From contig JAENWE010000304.1 of the NCBI GenBank assembly GCA_016650185.1, positions 1 to 11,982 of the forward strand: a stretch of DNA of 11,982 bases. Reading direction: 5' to 3'. Positions 1-7,706 of this stretch are shown here, one piece after another. The stretch's first letter is position 1; the number at the start of each line of letters is the position of its first letter. The notes under the pieces were generated by a model that saw only the letters and a list, made by a program, of their open reading frames with translations, was not told the origin of the DNA and searched no databases. Source of the DNA: Vicinamibacteria bacterium. GTDB lineage: Bacteria; Acidobacteriota; Vicinamibacteria; Fen-336; JAGNNV01. Both the position numbers and the translations under genes were made by a program.

Positions 1-171
1 ACCCAGTCGGCCATCGCGAGACTTGAGTCCGGGGCCGCGAAGCATTCCCCTTCCATCGCAACGTTGCAGCGTTACGCCAGCGCCCTTGGCTGCCGTGTCG
101 AAGTGCGATTCGTGAAGGGACGGGCACCCAAGACGAGGCCACGCCATCGGGAGACCCGGCCGGCAGCGTAG
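1..171 (+). CDS. XRE-family helix-turn-helix regulator, C-terminal part
   Basis: The frame is open from the first base to a TAG at 169-171 and gives 56 residues, so the start lies outside the window. The opening TQSAIARLESG is the recognition-helix segment of XRE/Cro-type helix-turn-helix proteins (usually S/TQxxISRLExG). The following PSIATLQRYASALGCRVEVRF is the common last helix and short strand of small HigA-like antitoxins and solitary XRE regulators. A basic tail rich in Arg and Pro follows. Proteins of this kind bind operator DNA in the cytoplasm and are often the antitoxin of a RelE/HigB-type toxin. That partner would be upstream and cannot be seen here. The family call is firm; the antitoxin role is only inference. 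Confidence 0.75.
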   Translation, partial: TQSAIARLESGAAKHSPSIATLQRYASALGCRVEVRFVKGRAPKTRPRHRETRPAA

Positions 172-429
172 ACCACGCAATCACTGAGGTTTACGACTTT
201 CGGTCCGGGTATGGCGGACGCCCACCGGCGATGAGGGCGGGATAGATCAACGCTCGCCCCGGGGTTGGAGGCCAGCACAGCGCGAAAATGGGCGTAGGAT
301 TTCGCCATTCGCAGCGATACGCAGCGGGTTAACCGATTTCTCGTTCGATGAAGTAGGTGCCCGACGGAAGGGGTTGACACCCTGAGCATTGCAAACGATC
401 GGGATGTAACGGCCGCCCGCTGGCGGCGC
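172..429. other. Gap without a convincing gene; isolated -35-like box
   Basis: No open frame here resembles a known protein. The minus-strand frames are Arg/Ser-rich and have the look of shadow translations. A TTGACA box stands at 374-379, but no good -10 hexamer follows at 16-18 bases. It may be a remnant of the promoter of the broken kinase gene that follows. The kinase frame is open back to about 352 and reads AARWRRVEALYHE through 412-450, so part of this gap was once coding sequence without a surviving ATG. Confidence 0.4.
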
Positions 430-969
430 GTGGAGGCGCTGTATCACGAGATACGCGCGCGTCCGCCCGACGAGCGTGCCTCGGCTCTGGCTGCCGCCTG
501 TGCCGATGATCCCGCGCTCATGGTCGAGGTGCAGTCGCTCCTGGATCAGCCCGAACCGGCGGCGGGATTTCTCGCCTCCCCCGCCCTGGAGGTCGCCGCA
601 CGCCTCGTCTCGGGCGCGAATTCGTCGCTCACCGCACGACGCATCGGCTCATTCGAGGTGCAGGGGTTGCTGGGCGTGGGCGGGATGGGCGAGGTGTACC
701 GCGCTCGGGACACCCGGCTGGGACGATCGGTCGCCATCCAGAGAGGCGCACAGCGGCTTGTCGTAGGTGAGCGCGTGGAGTCTGAGCGGCCGAAGGCCGC
801 TCGACCATTGCGGCCCGGCAGGGGGCGACTGGCCGGAGACTGCGGAGGAGGCGAGGTTGCTCTCGGGATCGCCATCGCCGCTCAGGTCGACCTACGTGAG
901 CCATCAGGGCGAGCGGCCCATGGCGGTGACGTGGCGGCTTCAGCACCAACTGCCGGGGGATCTGTTTGA
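430..969 (+). pseudogene. Broken Ser/Thr protein kinase (PknB-like), N-terminal fragment
   Basis: The translated start resembles the N-terminal leader of large acidobacterial Ser/Thr kinases: an acidic helical segment with RPPDERASALAAACADDPAL and EVQSLL. The kinase domain then begins with IGSFEVQGLLGVGGMGEVYRA, the glycine-rich ATP loop, followed by RLGRSVAIQ. In intact kinases the next residue after VAI is the ATP-binding lysine. Here it is Gln, and beyond about 740 no kinase subdomain is recognisable (no HRD, DFG or APE motif). The frame runs on in unrelated low-complexity sequence to a TGA at 967-969. Intact family members are several hundred residues long, so about 100 residues survive. 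GTG at 430 is the first usual start codon, but homology-like sequence extends upstream to about 409, so the original start is also lost. It cannot be an active kinase. Confidence 0.75.
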
Positions 970-994
970 GTCGTTCGCGGCGGCGGTGGCCTAA
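767..994 (+). pseudogene. Unidentified C-terminal-looking fragment
   Basis: I do not recognise this frame. It overlaps the degenerate tail of the kinase fragment in another frame and ends at TAA 992-994. Its last 35 residues (STYVSHQGERPMAVTWRLQ, then HQLPGDLFESFAAAVA) have a more natural composition than the first half. This suggests the end of a gene whose front has been lost in the same rearrangement that truncated the kinase. GTG 767 is only the first possible start in the frame; an internal ATG at 920 is another. The stop directly abuts the stop of the minus-strand toxin-like gene, with no base between them. It may be chance open sequence in GC-rich DNA. Confidence 0.22.
784..802. repeat. 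Perfect 8-bp stem hairpin
   Basis: GAGCGGCC at 784-791 and GGCCGCTC at 795-802 are perfect inverted arms around a GAA loop. It lies about 45 bases after the point where the kinase sequence breaks off. No T-tract follows on either strand, so it is not a typical intrinsic terminator. It may mark a REP-like element or a rearrangement junction. Confidence 0.5.
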
Positions 995-1882
995 TTAGTT
1001 GCGAAACCAGTCGGCGAGAGTCTTGCAAATGAGAGCGAAGTCATCGGTGCCCCAGTTGGGACCTACGGCGCGGGCAACGCGGCCTCCAGCATCGCCGAAG
1101 AACTCCACAAGGGCTTGACCGGCGCTTTCGAACTCGGGCGTGGCTCGAATGGCGTCCACGACCGATTGTGCCGCGTCGCTCTCGTCGCGAGTCGTCATGG
1201 CAACCGCCCGGCAAACGTCTTGGGCGTGTTTCTCGGCCTGTGCGCGCTCGAACTGCCGGCTCTCAATCGATCGAGCCTCCTCGTCGGACCGCCGCCATCG
1301 GTCACGGGTGGCGGTTAGCTTCATGACTGACCAAGTCACGGGATTCGGCACAGCAACCATCACCCCTTCAACCTCGAACTCGCATGGCAGAAGCTCACAT
1401 CCAACCGCTTCCGGGTTCAGTCGGGCGTGTATGCCCTCCGCCTTCAGCGATGGCTTGCGCACTATTCGGTATCTGTCAGCCTTTAGGTGCGGCGTGTCTT
1501 GCGCAGGGCGCCGGGCGTGGAGTTCAACGATGACGGTGTGGGATTCCGACAAGCGCTTCTCGAACTGCCAGCGCGGGTTTCTTTCGCTGGCTGCGAAGCC
1601 CTGCTTGGCCAAGGCGGTCTGGATGCCCCGATGAGTCGCTTCGTCGGCAATGAGCTCAAGCCCGACCACGATGTCCAGGTCTTTCGTCACTCGCGGACTA
1701 GCGCTAATCCATTGCCTCACGGGCACAACGCTACGGACATCCTGCTTCGTAAGGAGCCAATTCTGCTTCAGGAATAGGCCGTACCCTCCCGCTACCAGGA
1801 GGCCATCTCCGCCCACACCTTTCAAGTCCCTCCACAGTGGTCTGAAGTGAGGCCAGAGGGGATCATCCGGTGGGGCAATCAA
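995..1882 (-). CDS. AbiEii-like nucleotidyltransferase, putative toxin of a type IV TA pair
   Basis: This 295-residue cytoplasmic protein has the layout of the AbiEii/AbiGii toxin-like nucleotidyltransferases. Residues 28-37 (LLVAGGYGLF) fit the glycine-rich substrate-binding turn. VTKDLDIVV near 65-73 supplies the T-x-D-x-D metal-binding pair (D68, D70). VIVELHAR near 117-124 offers a third acidic residue (E120). MKLTATRDR near 187-195 holds the lysine usual for this family, and KHAQDVCR near 218-225 is the typical later motif. Known AbiEii enzymes transfer nucleotides to tRNA or other targets and stop growth; that activity is inferred here. Translation starts at TTG 1882-1880, which overlaps the antitoxin stop as TTGA. 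No strong ribosome binding site precedes it, so translational coupling is likely. All key motifs are present, so the gene looks intact. A housekeeping nucleotidyltransferase role is less likely given the partner. Confidence 0.82.
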   Translation of the reverse strand: MIAPPDDPLWPHFRPLWRDLKGVGGDGLLVAGGYGLFLKQNWLLTKQDVRSVVPVRQWISASPRVTKDLDIVVGLELIADEATHRGIQTALAKQGFAASERNPRWQFEKRLSESHTVIVELHARRPAQDTPHLKADRYRIVRKPSLKAEGIHARLNPEAVGCELLPCEFEVEGVMVAVPNPVTWSVMKLTATRDRWRRSDEEARSIESRQFERAQAEKHAQDVCRAVAMTTRDESDAAQSVVDAIRATPEFESAGQALVEFFGDAGGRVARAVGPNWGTDDFALICKTLADWFRN

Positions 1883-2949
1883 GGTCTGGCGCCGCGCAGG
1901 AGAATGCCCCGAAGGTCTCGCGCCGCGCTCTGCTGACGAGCATCACCAGCTTGCAGTTCCAGCCACGCCTGCAGCCGACTCGCCCAGCGAACGCCGTGAT
2001 CGTCGATCTCATTGTTAAAGAAGAAGCCAGCCTCGTCAGTCTGAATCAACTCGATATCTGCAAAGCTGGGGACATCCTCTGGTGTGCCACCTAGCAATGT
2101 GGTTGCCGCTTCTACGTCTGAAACCGCGATGACGCGTGGCCCCGATTCCGAGAAAGCCGTGTACCGGGTGACCGACAACCCACCGGTCAGGGCCCACTTA
2201 ATCGTGGCGTCCGACGACAGCCTCGTGGCCCAGTCCATCCCCGCCGGCAACCGTAGCGCCTGGCGAGCGCGAATCCTGGGCTGCTGCCATGCCCGCCCGA
2301 GTTCGTCGAGCAGCCGCAGCGGTTCGCGCAACGTGATGGTTCCTGCCTCTTTTGACACGACCAGATCCTCGGACAAGGCTTGGACTGCCTTGGAAACCTG
2401 AGGCAGCGACAACTCGGCGCCAGCCTCCCGCACCTTCGCAGCGAGCGCAGTGAGCGATTCCCATCGCGGTTGGATCAGTAGCGTTCGCGCGACCATTGCA
2501 GAACGCCCTCGATAGGGGTTGTTCAGCGGTCGCGAATCTCGATGCCGGTTTGGCTCTCCGGATCGCAACACAAAGAGCCGACTGGGCACGACGATCAGGC
2601 CATTGCCACACAGATCGACGCCGCTGACGCCCTCGCGTTCCAGGTCTTCGAGCCGCTTTCTCGATAGGAATGGCACCTGAATCATGGGTAGCTCCCCATT
2701 ACCGGCGGCAGCGGCCCGCGCCTGCGCGATCGCGAGTTGAACGGCCTGTGGGGTGGCTCTCCCTTTGGCCTCGACGACGAAACGAAACCCTTCGGATTCC
2801 GTGGGTAGCCCTAGCTCCACGCGGGCGTCTCCGCCCTGGGACCGGCCCGATCGGATCATGGAGCGGACAACCAACGGCGCAAGGAGAACCTCGCCGACTC
2901 GAAACCTGGAGAGCATCTCCGCTTCGCTTATTTTCTCGTTTCTATTCAT
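1879..2949 (-). CDS. AbiEi-like antitoxin/regulator with nuclease-like N-terminal domain and winged helix
   Basis: The 356-residue protein starts at ATG 2949. Residues 41-62 contain D41 and, 19 residues later, the strand FRFVVEAKG with E60-A-K62, matching the spacing of a PD-(D/E)xK endonuclease-like fold. LPMIQVPFLS and then GVSGVDLCGNGLIVV (107-121) match the 'yiDxxGN' segment of AbiEi-family antitoxins. Residues about 163-215 (ESLTALAAKV, LSLPQVSKAVQALSEDLVV) form a winged helix. The C-terminal part (KWALTGGLSVTRYTAF near 251-266, and RLQAWLEL near 325) fits the antitoxin-binding and regulatory domain of the family. Known AbiEi proteins neutralise AbiEii and repress their own promoter. It is the first gene of the two-gene operon and overlaps the toxin-like gene by four bases. 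Whether the nuclease-like site is active is unknown; it may be only a structural relic. Confidence 0.78.
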   Translation of the reverse strand: MNRNEKISEAEMLSRFRVGEVLLAPLVVRSMIRSGRSQGGDARVELGLPTESEGFRFVVEAKGRATPQAVQLAIAQARAAAAGNGELPMIQVPFLSRKRLEDLEREGVSGVDLCGNGLIVVPSRLFVLRSGEPNRHRDSRPLNNPYRGRSAMVARTLLIQPRWESLTALAAKVREAGAELSLPQVSKAVQALSEDLVVSKEAGTITLREPLRLLDELGRAWQQPRIRARQALRLPAGMDWATRLSSDATIKWALTGGLSVTRYTAFSESGPRVIAVSDVEAATTLLGGTPEDVPSFADIELIQTDEAGFFFNNEIDDHGVRWASRLQAWLELQAGDARQQSAARDLRGILLRGARP

Positions 2950-2963
2950 TTGCCTAATAGGGA

Positions 2964-2993
2964 AATATAGCTAATTTGAGCAAATTGTAACAA
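2964..2993 (-). promoter_or_regulatory. Promoter of the AbiE-like operon
   Basis: Read on the minus strand, TTGTTA (2993-2988) and TATATT (2969-2964) are separated by 18 bases. The region is sharply AT-rich compared with its surroundings. Transcription would begin near 2957, only about eight bases before the ATG at 2949, so the leader is very short. The sequence is clear; use as a promoter is inferred. Confidence 0.65.
2973..2986. promoter_or_regulatory. Palindromic operator candidate in the TA promoter
   Basis: AATTTG-AG-CAAATT on the plus strand is a perfect 6-bp inverted repeat with a 2-base centre. It lies inside the spacer between the -35 and -10 boxes. A bound protein would block RNA polymerase. 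The likely ligand is the winged helix of the AbiEi-like protein encoded just downstream, as autorepression is known for AbiE systems. Confidence 0.55.
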
Positions 2994-3140
2994 CATTTCT
3001 CACGGTTGGCCATATTCCTGCTCGGGAAATGAATGTAGGGCGGCGCGGCCTTCGTCGTCGGGAGTGTCGGCCACACCGCGGCGGACCGTTTGCGTCATTG
3101 GACCGAACCTTCCCCTCTTTTCAACCAGCCGGGCCGCTTT

Positions 3141-3338
3141 CTACATCACCCCGCCCTGAGTCTCCGGCTCCACCCCGCTCTCGATCACCCCGGCGAGCTC
3201 GATCACCAGTTCGCGCCGCGACTTGGCGCGCAGAGTCATATCGGGGTGGTCGCGAATCTGCGGACGGTGTTGGAACGCAGCCGCGAGAATATGGTCTAGC
3301 AGCCCGTGGTGAAAGTCGGGCCGCGTCGGAAGCGGACC
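3141..3338 (-). pseudogene. Remnant of an unidentified gene, C-terminal part, cut by a MITE-like element
   Basis: This 65-codon minus-strand frame runs from just after a TAA (3341-3339) to a TAG (3143-3141). I do not recognise the product. The part outside the neighbouring repeat arm (DHILAAAFQHRPQIRDHPDM, then TLRAKSRRELVIELAGVIES) is helix-forming and amphipathic and looks like natural protein. The first residues (DFHHGLL) are encoded by the left arm of the inverted-repeat element at 3296-3463, so they were probably added by its insertion. There is no good start upstream; an internal ATG at 3240 would give only 32 residues. A gene truncated by the insertion is the simplest reading, but chance open sequence cannot be excluded. 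Confidence 0.35.
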
Positions 3339-3463
3339 TTATTCCGCCAGCTCTGCGTTGCTGAACCTCGAAATATTCCCGATATTCCTTCGGTCCAGCG
3401 CCTTGATCTGACGAAAAATCTCTCTCGCTTGCGACGCGACCGACTTTCACCACGGGCTGCTAG
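3296..3463. mobile_element. MITE-like element with about 38-bp terminal inverted repeats
   Basis: The left arm 3296-3334 and right arm 3426-3463 are inverted copies of each other. The outer 24 bases, starting CTAGCAGCCCGTGGTGAAAG, match apart from one extra base where the arms continue inward. The rest matches with one substitution plus the base changes at that indel. The arms enclose 91 bases without a gene. CTAG at both outer ends could be a 4-bp target duplication; some IS5-group elements duplicate YTAR targets such as CTAG. This makes it look like the ends of an insertion sequence that has lost its transposase. A short internal palindrome (AATAT-TCCCG-ATATT) sits near 3372. It lies between the unidentified remnant and the beta-barrel gene. 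Confidence 0.6.
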
Positions 3464-3485
3464 CCGGCCTCGGCAGGCATGACCC

Positions 3486-4652
3486 TCACGGCCGGAACGT
3501 CACCGTGAATATGTATCCGAGGTTGTGTTCGGAGCGAATGTTGTAGGTCGGATCGATGCGGACGGCGCCTTCGGGGAGAGAAGTGGTCGAGAGGCCGACG
3601 ACCACCGTGTGCGCGCGGTCACGGAGTTGGCCGGCCACCGCGCCCAGGCCGTTCGCTTCGAGAAACGCGTTCCGGGCGTTGGGGCTGACGTTCGACAGGT
3701 CGATCCCGCCGGCCAGGGGATTGGCGCGACGTTCGCCTGAGGGGAGAGCTCGGAAGTGCCTCAGGAGGGTGGCCGAGGCGGAGAAGCGTCCGAGCCGTTT
3801 GTGCACGCCCAGGCTCGCATCCACTGGACTCACTGCGTCGATACGCTCTTCGCCTACGAATTCCTTCCTGGCTCGCAACTCGATCGCCGCGGCCAGCGTG
3901 TCCGAAATCGTGCGAATCCAGGCGACACCCAGGTCGAGACGATGGCCGATGCCGATGTGGGCCTCCGTGATCTGAACCGCGCTGCCCGCGACCGAAAACG
4001 AGCGGTCTGGAAAAGATCCGGGTCCGGCCAGGGTGAATGCGGCGCGACCGTGAGCTTTGCCTCCCAGAAAGTCCGAGAACGCGAGTCCGGCGAAGGTCGC
4101 ATCGACGCTTCCCGAACCCGCCCCGGACTGCAGGGCGTGGAGGCTCCTGGCCATCGGAATGGCGAGGGCCGCGGAGAGACCGAGGGCGAGTCCTTCGCGG
4201 CGAAGCGTTCGGGCGACCCCGATTGTGGCGGTGCCGGGAATGAACGCGTCGACGCGCGCATCTCCTCGCTTATCGACATACGGGTGCTCGCCCACGAAGG
4301 CATTCGGAATGGACCGGCTCGCTCCGGCAAAGATGAGGTCCCGCGGGGAGGACGGAATGGCCGGCGCCTCGGGGAGAGCCACCGCCCGGTCCACGATCAG
4401 GTCCGAGAAAAGCTCGGTCCGCTCCCCGAGTTGGAATCGAAACCGAAACCCGACATCGAAGACATCGATCCCCTGAGGGTCGCGGTCGCGGTCGTCGACA
4501 TAGAAATCGGCGCCGAATGAGCGTGGCGCGGACAGGGATAGAGACGGGAAGGACACCGGCCGGAAATTGTCGTCCGCGGTGGCGGGGAGAACGGCCAGGG
4601 CGGTGAGGGCCAGAGCGACGATTCCGTCGGCCCGCCGAAGATGCTTGATCAA
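3486..4652 (-). CDS. Secreted, probably outer-membrane beta-barrel protein of unknown function
   Basis: This 388-residue protein begins with a signal peptide: KHLRR, a hydrophobic stretch IVALALTALAVL, and a likely cut after PATA near residue 26. The rest alternates polar and hydrophobic residues in strand-like runs (IDVFDVGFRFRFQL, GHRLDLGVAWIRTI, LAAAIELRARKEFV) and ends in YIFTVTFRP, as expected for an outer-membrane barrel of porin or transporter type. I cannot assign a family. Two in-frame TTG codons compete as start. TTG at 4652 is preferred because AGGA lies seven bases before it, whereas it is one base from the TTG at 4658. The gene diverges from the biotin carboxylase operon. A GATAAT box (4711-4706, minus strand) could be its -10 element. 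A role in substrate uptake for the neighbouring pathway is possible but unproven. Confidence 0.72.
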   Translation of the reverse strand: MIKHLRRADGIVALALTALAVLPATADDNFRPVSFPSLSLSAPRSFGADFYVDDRDRDPQGIDVFDVGFRFRFQLGERTELFSDLIVDRAVALPEAPAIPSSPRDLIFAGASRSIPNAFVGEHPYVDKRGDARVDAFIPGTATIGVARTLRREGLALGLSAALAIPMARSLHALQSGAGSGSVDATFAGLAFSDFLGGKAHGRAAFTLAGPGSFPDRSFSVAGSAVQITEAHIGIGHRLDLGVAWIRTISDTLAAAIELRARKEFVGEERIDAVSPVDASLGVHKRLGRFSASATLLRHFRALPSGERRANPLAGGIDLSNVSPNARNAFLEANGLGAVAGQLRDRAHTVVVGLSTTSLPEGAVRIDPTYNIRSEHNLGYIFTVTFRP

Positions 4653-4669
4653 ATCCAAATCCTTTCGAA

Positions 4670-4684
4670 TCGCCCGCCGGGCGA
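4670..4684. promoter_or_regulatory. 15-bp palindrome in the leader of the barrel gene
   Basis: TCGCCCG-C-CGGGCGA is a perfect 7-bp inverted repeat with one central base. It lies between the GATAAT box (4706-4711) and the start of the barrel gene. It would act as an operator or as a leader hairpin; sequence alone cannot decide. It might also be chance in GC-rich DNA. Confidence 0.35.
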
Positions 4685-4737
4685 GGAAACTCCCAAACGC
4701 ACCCGATTATCGCCTTTGTGAAAGCCGAAATGAGGCC

Positions 4738-4778
4738 TTGTTCACCCCCCGCTTCCGTGTTCGGTCAAAATAGACGGC
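4738..4778 (+). promoter_or_regulatory. Weak promoter candidate for the biotin carboxylase operon
   Basis: CAAAAT at 4766-4771 is a plausible -10 box placed so that transcription would begin at or next to the TTG start at 4779, implying a leaderless message. This fits the lack of a ribosome binding site before that TTG. The nearest -35-like box, TTGTTC at 4738-4743, is 22 bases away, which is too far for a standard sigma-70 promoter. Confidence 0.3.
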
Positions 4779-6271
<1,493 letters not shown>

Positions 6272-6275
<4 letters not shown>

Positions 6276-6751
6276 AGTTCGCGCTAGGTCCGAACGCTCA
6301 CCGCGTTGAGCGCCGATCAGAGACCACGTTCGATGTGGATGGCGTCAGCGTCCAGGCGAGCGTCTCGGCCAGAGGGACATCTCAGTTCGATGGCCGAGTG
6401 GGGGGGCGTCGCCCATCGGTTTTCGTGGTTCGCGACGGCGATCGCGTATTTGCCCAGGTTGGCGGCCGCTCGTACGCTCTGAGAGTGGTCACACGGGCCG
6501 CCGCTTCGTCGACCACGGATTCGACCGCGCCAGGAGGACTCGACGCGCCGATGCCGGGCCGGGTGAGCAGGGTGGACGTCGCGGTGGGCGACGTGGTGAG
6601 GCGGGGCCAGGAACTCATCGTGGTTGAAGCCATGAAGATGGAAAACGCGCTGGTGGCTCCGATCGACGGTGTGGTGAAGAGTCTGGCCGTGAAGGTCGGC
6701 GACATGGTTGCTCCCGGACCGGCCCTGGTGGTGATCGGGGCCGCGTCTTGA
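6272..6751 (+). CDS. Biotin carboxyl carrier protein of the acyl-CoA carboxylase
   Basis: The 159-residue protein carries the biotin that shuttles carboxyl groups between the biotin carboxylase and a carboxyltransferase. The biotinyl domain spans about 88-157: APMPGRVSRVDVAVGDVV, then EAMKMEN at 119-125 with K122 as the biotin attachment site, and a hydrophobic end ALVVIGA. Residues 1-72 are strand-rich (FDVDGVSVQASVS, DRVFAQVGGRSYALRV) and resemble the BT-type region that links carboxylase and biotin domains in alpha subunits of MCC/PCC, not the N-terminus of AccB. A Ser/Thr/Ala linker separates the two parts. ATG 6272 overlaps the previous stop as ATGA, and its stop overlaps the next start as TTGA, so all three genes are probably translationally coupled. 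It lacks the Pro/Ala-rich AccB leader, supporting a catabolic acyl-CoA carboxylase. Confidence 0.92.
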
Positions 6752-7647
6752 ACCTTCCTTCGCGGGTCCGCATCGTCGAGGTCGGGCCACGCGACGGTCT
6801 GCAGAATGAAGCCATCACCGTTTCCGTCGAGGACCGAATCACCTTCTGTCTGGCTCTGATCGAGGCGGGCCTGCCCGTGGTCGAGCCGGGCGCGTTTGTC
6901 TCGCCGAAATGGGTCCCCCAGATGGCGGACAGCGAGGACGTGTTCAAGGCCCTGCCAAAAGATCGGGCGCAACTCCCCATGCTCGTGCCCAACCGGCAGG
7001 GGTACGAACGCGCGCGGGCCGCGGGTGTTTCGGCCATCGCCATCTTTACCGCCGCCTCCGATGCCTTCAATCTGAGGAACACCAATGTCACCATCGACGA
7101 GTCGATCCGAAGGTTCGAGGAGTTCGTCGGCGAGGCGAAGAAGGCGGGGGTGTTCGTGCGCGGCTACATCTCGACGTGTTTCGGCTGCCCCTATGAAGGG
7201 CCGGTTCCCCCCGCAAAGGTCGCGGACGTGACACGCCGGTTGATCGGGCTTGGCTGCGATGAGATTTCCCTGGGCGACACCATCGGCATCGCCGTCCCCA
7301 GCCAGGTTGATGACGTCATCGGGGCGGTGTCGCCTCACGCGCCTCTGGCGCGTCTGGCCGTCCACTTCCACGACACCCGAGGCGTCGCACTCGCCAACGT
7401 CCTGCGTGCTCTGCAGCTGGGCGTGGCGATCGTCGATAGCTCTGCGGGGGGCCTTGGTGGCTGTCCGTACGCGCCGGGCGCTTCGGGAAACCTCGCCACC
7501 GAGGATCTGCTCTACATGCTGCACGGCATGGGCATCGAAACCGGCGTCGACATCGTGAAAGTCGCCGCCGCCTCACGGCTGATCGGCGAGCGCCTGGGAC
7601 ACGAACTGCCGAGCCGGTATCTGAGGGCCACTCGGCCACAAGAATAG
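6748..7647 (+). CDS. mvaB: Hydroxymethylglutaryl-CoA lyase
   Basis: The enzyme cleaves 3-hydroxy-3-methylglutaryl-CoA to acetyl-CoA and acetoacetate, the last step of leucine degradation. The 299 residues match the usual length of about 300. VEVGPRDGLQNE (10-21) holds the catalytic R15 and metal ligand D16. EPGAFVSPKWVPQMAD (46-61) is the second signature. HFHDT gives metal ligands H206 and H208, and GGLGGCPYAPGASGN (234-248) holds the catalytic loop cysteine C239 and N248. All residues known to be essential in the family are present. The TIM-barrel fold belongs to the DRE-metallolyase superfamily. Translation starts at TTG 6748 inside the upstream stop (TTGA), with GGGG seven bases before it. 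Its place after biotin carboxylase and carrier genes fits the isovalerate/leucine (liu) pathway. Citramalate or homocitrate synthase is excluded by length and by the GGCPYAPGASGN loop. Confidence 0.95.
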   Translation: MNLPSRVRIVEVGPRDGLQNEAITVSVEDRITFCLALIEAGLPVVEPGAFVSPKWVPQMADSEDVFKALPKDRAQLPMLVPNRQGYERARAAGVSAIAIFTAASDAFNLRNTNVTIDESIRRFEEFVGEAKKAGVFVRGYISTCFGCPYEGPVPPAKVADVTRRLIGLGCDEISLGDTIGIAVPSQVDDVIGAVSPHAPLARLAVHFHDTRGVALANVLRALQLGVAIVDSSAGGLGGCPYAPGASGNLATEDLLYMLHGMGIETGVDIVKVAAASRLIGERLGHELPSRYLRATRPQE

Positions 7648-7706
7648 CGAGGGTCGGGCCTGATCGAGAACGCTGCGGCCGCCGGGGTTGCTTTTGGGAG
7701 AAACCA

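Noticed and set aside
72..447. Minus-strand frames and possible integron attC-like site around GTTAACC
   Set aside because: Frames are Arg/Ser-rich with no motif, and no matching pair of attC core sites was found.
3029..3364. Plus-strand frame of 111 codons before the MITE-like element
   Set aside because: Very Arg/Pro/Ser-rich, overlaps an inverted-repeat arm and has no recognisable domain; the opposite-strand remnant is more protein-like.
3756..4520. Plus-strand open frame of 254 codons
   Set aside because: Antisense to the signal-peptide-bearing barrel gene; rich in Arg, Glu and Gly with no domain-like pattern.
6382..7524. Minus-strand open frame of 380 codons
   Set aside because: Antisense to the carrier and lyase genes, both of which have complete catalytic motifs on the plus strand.
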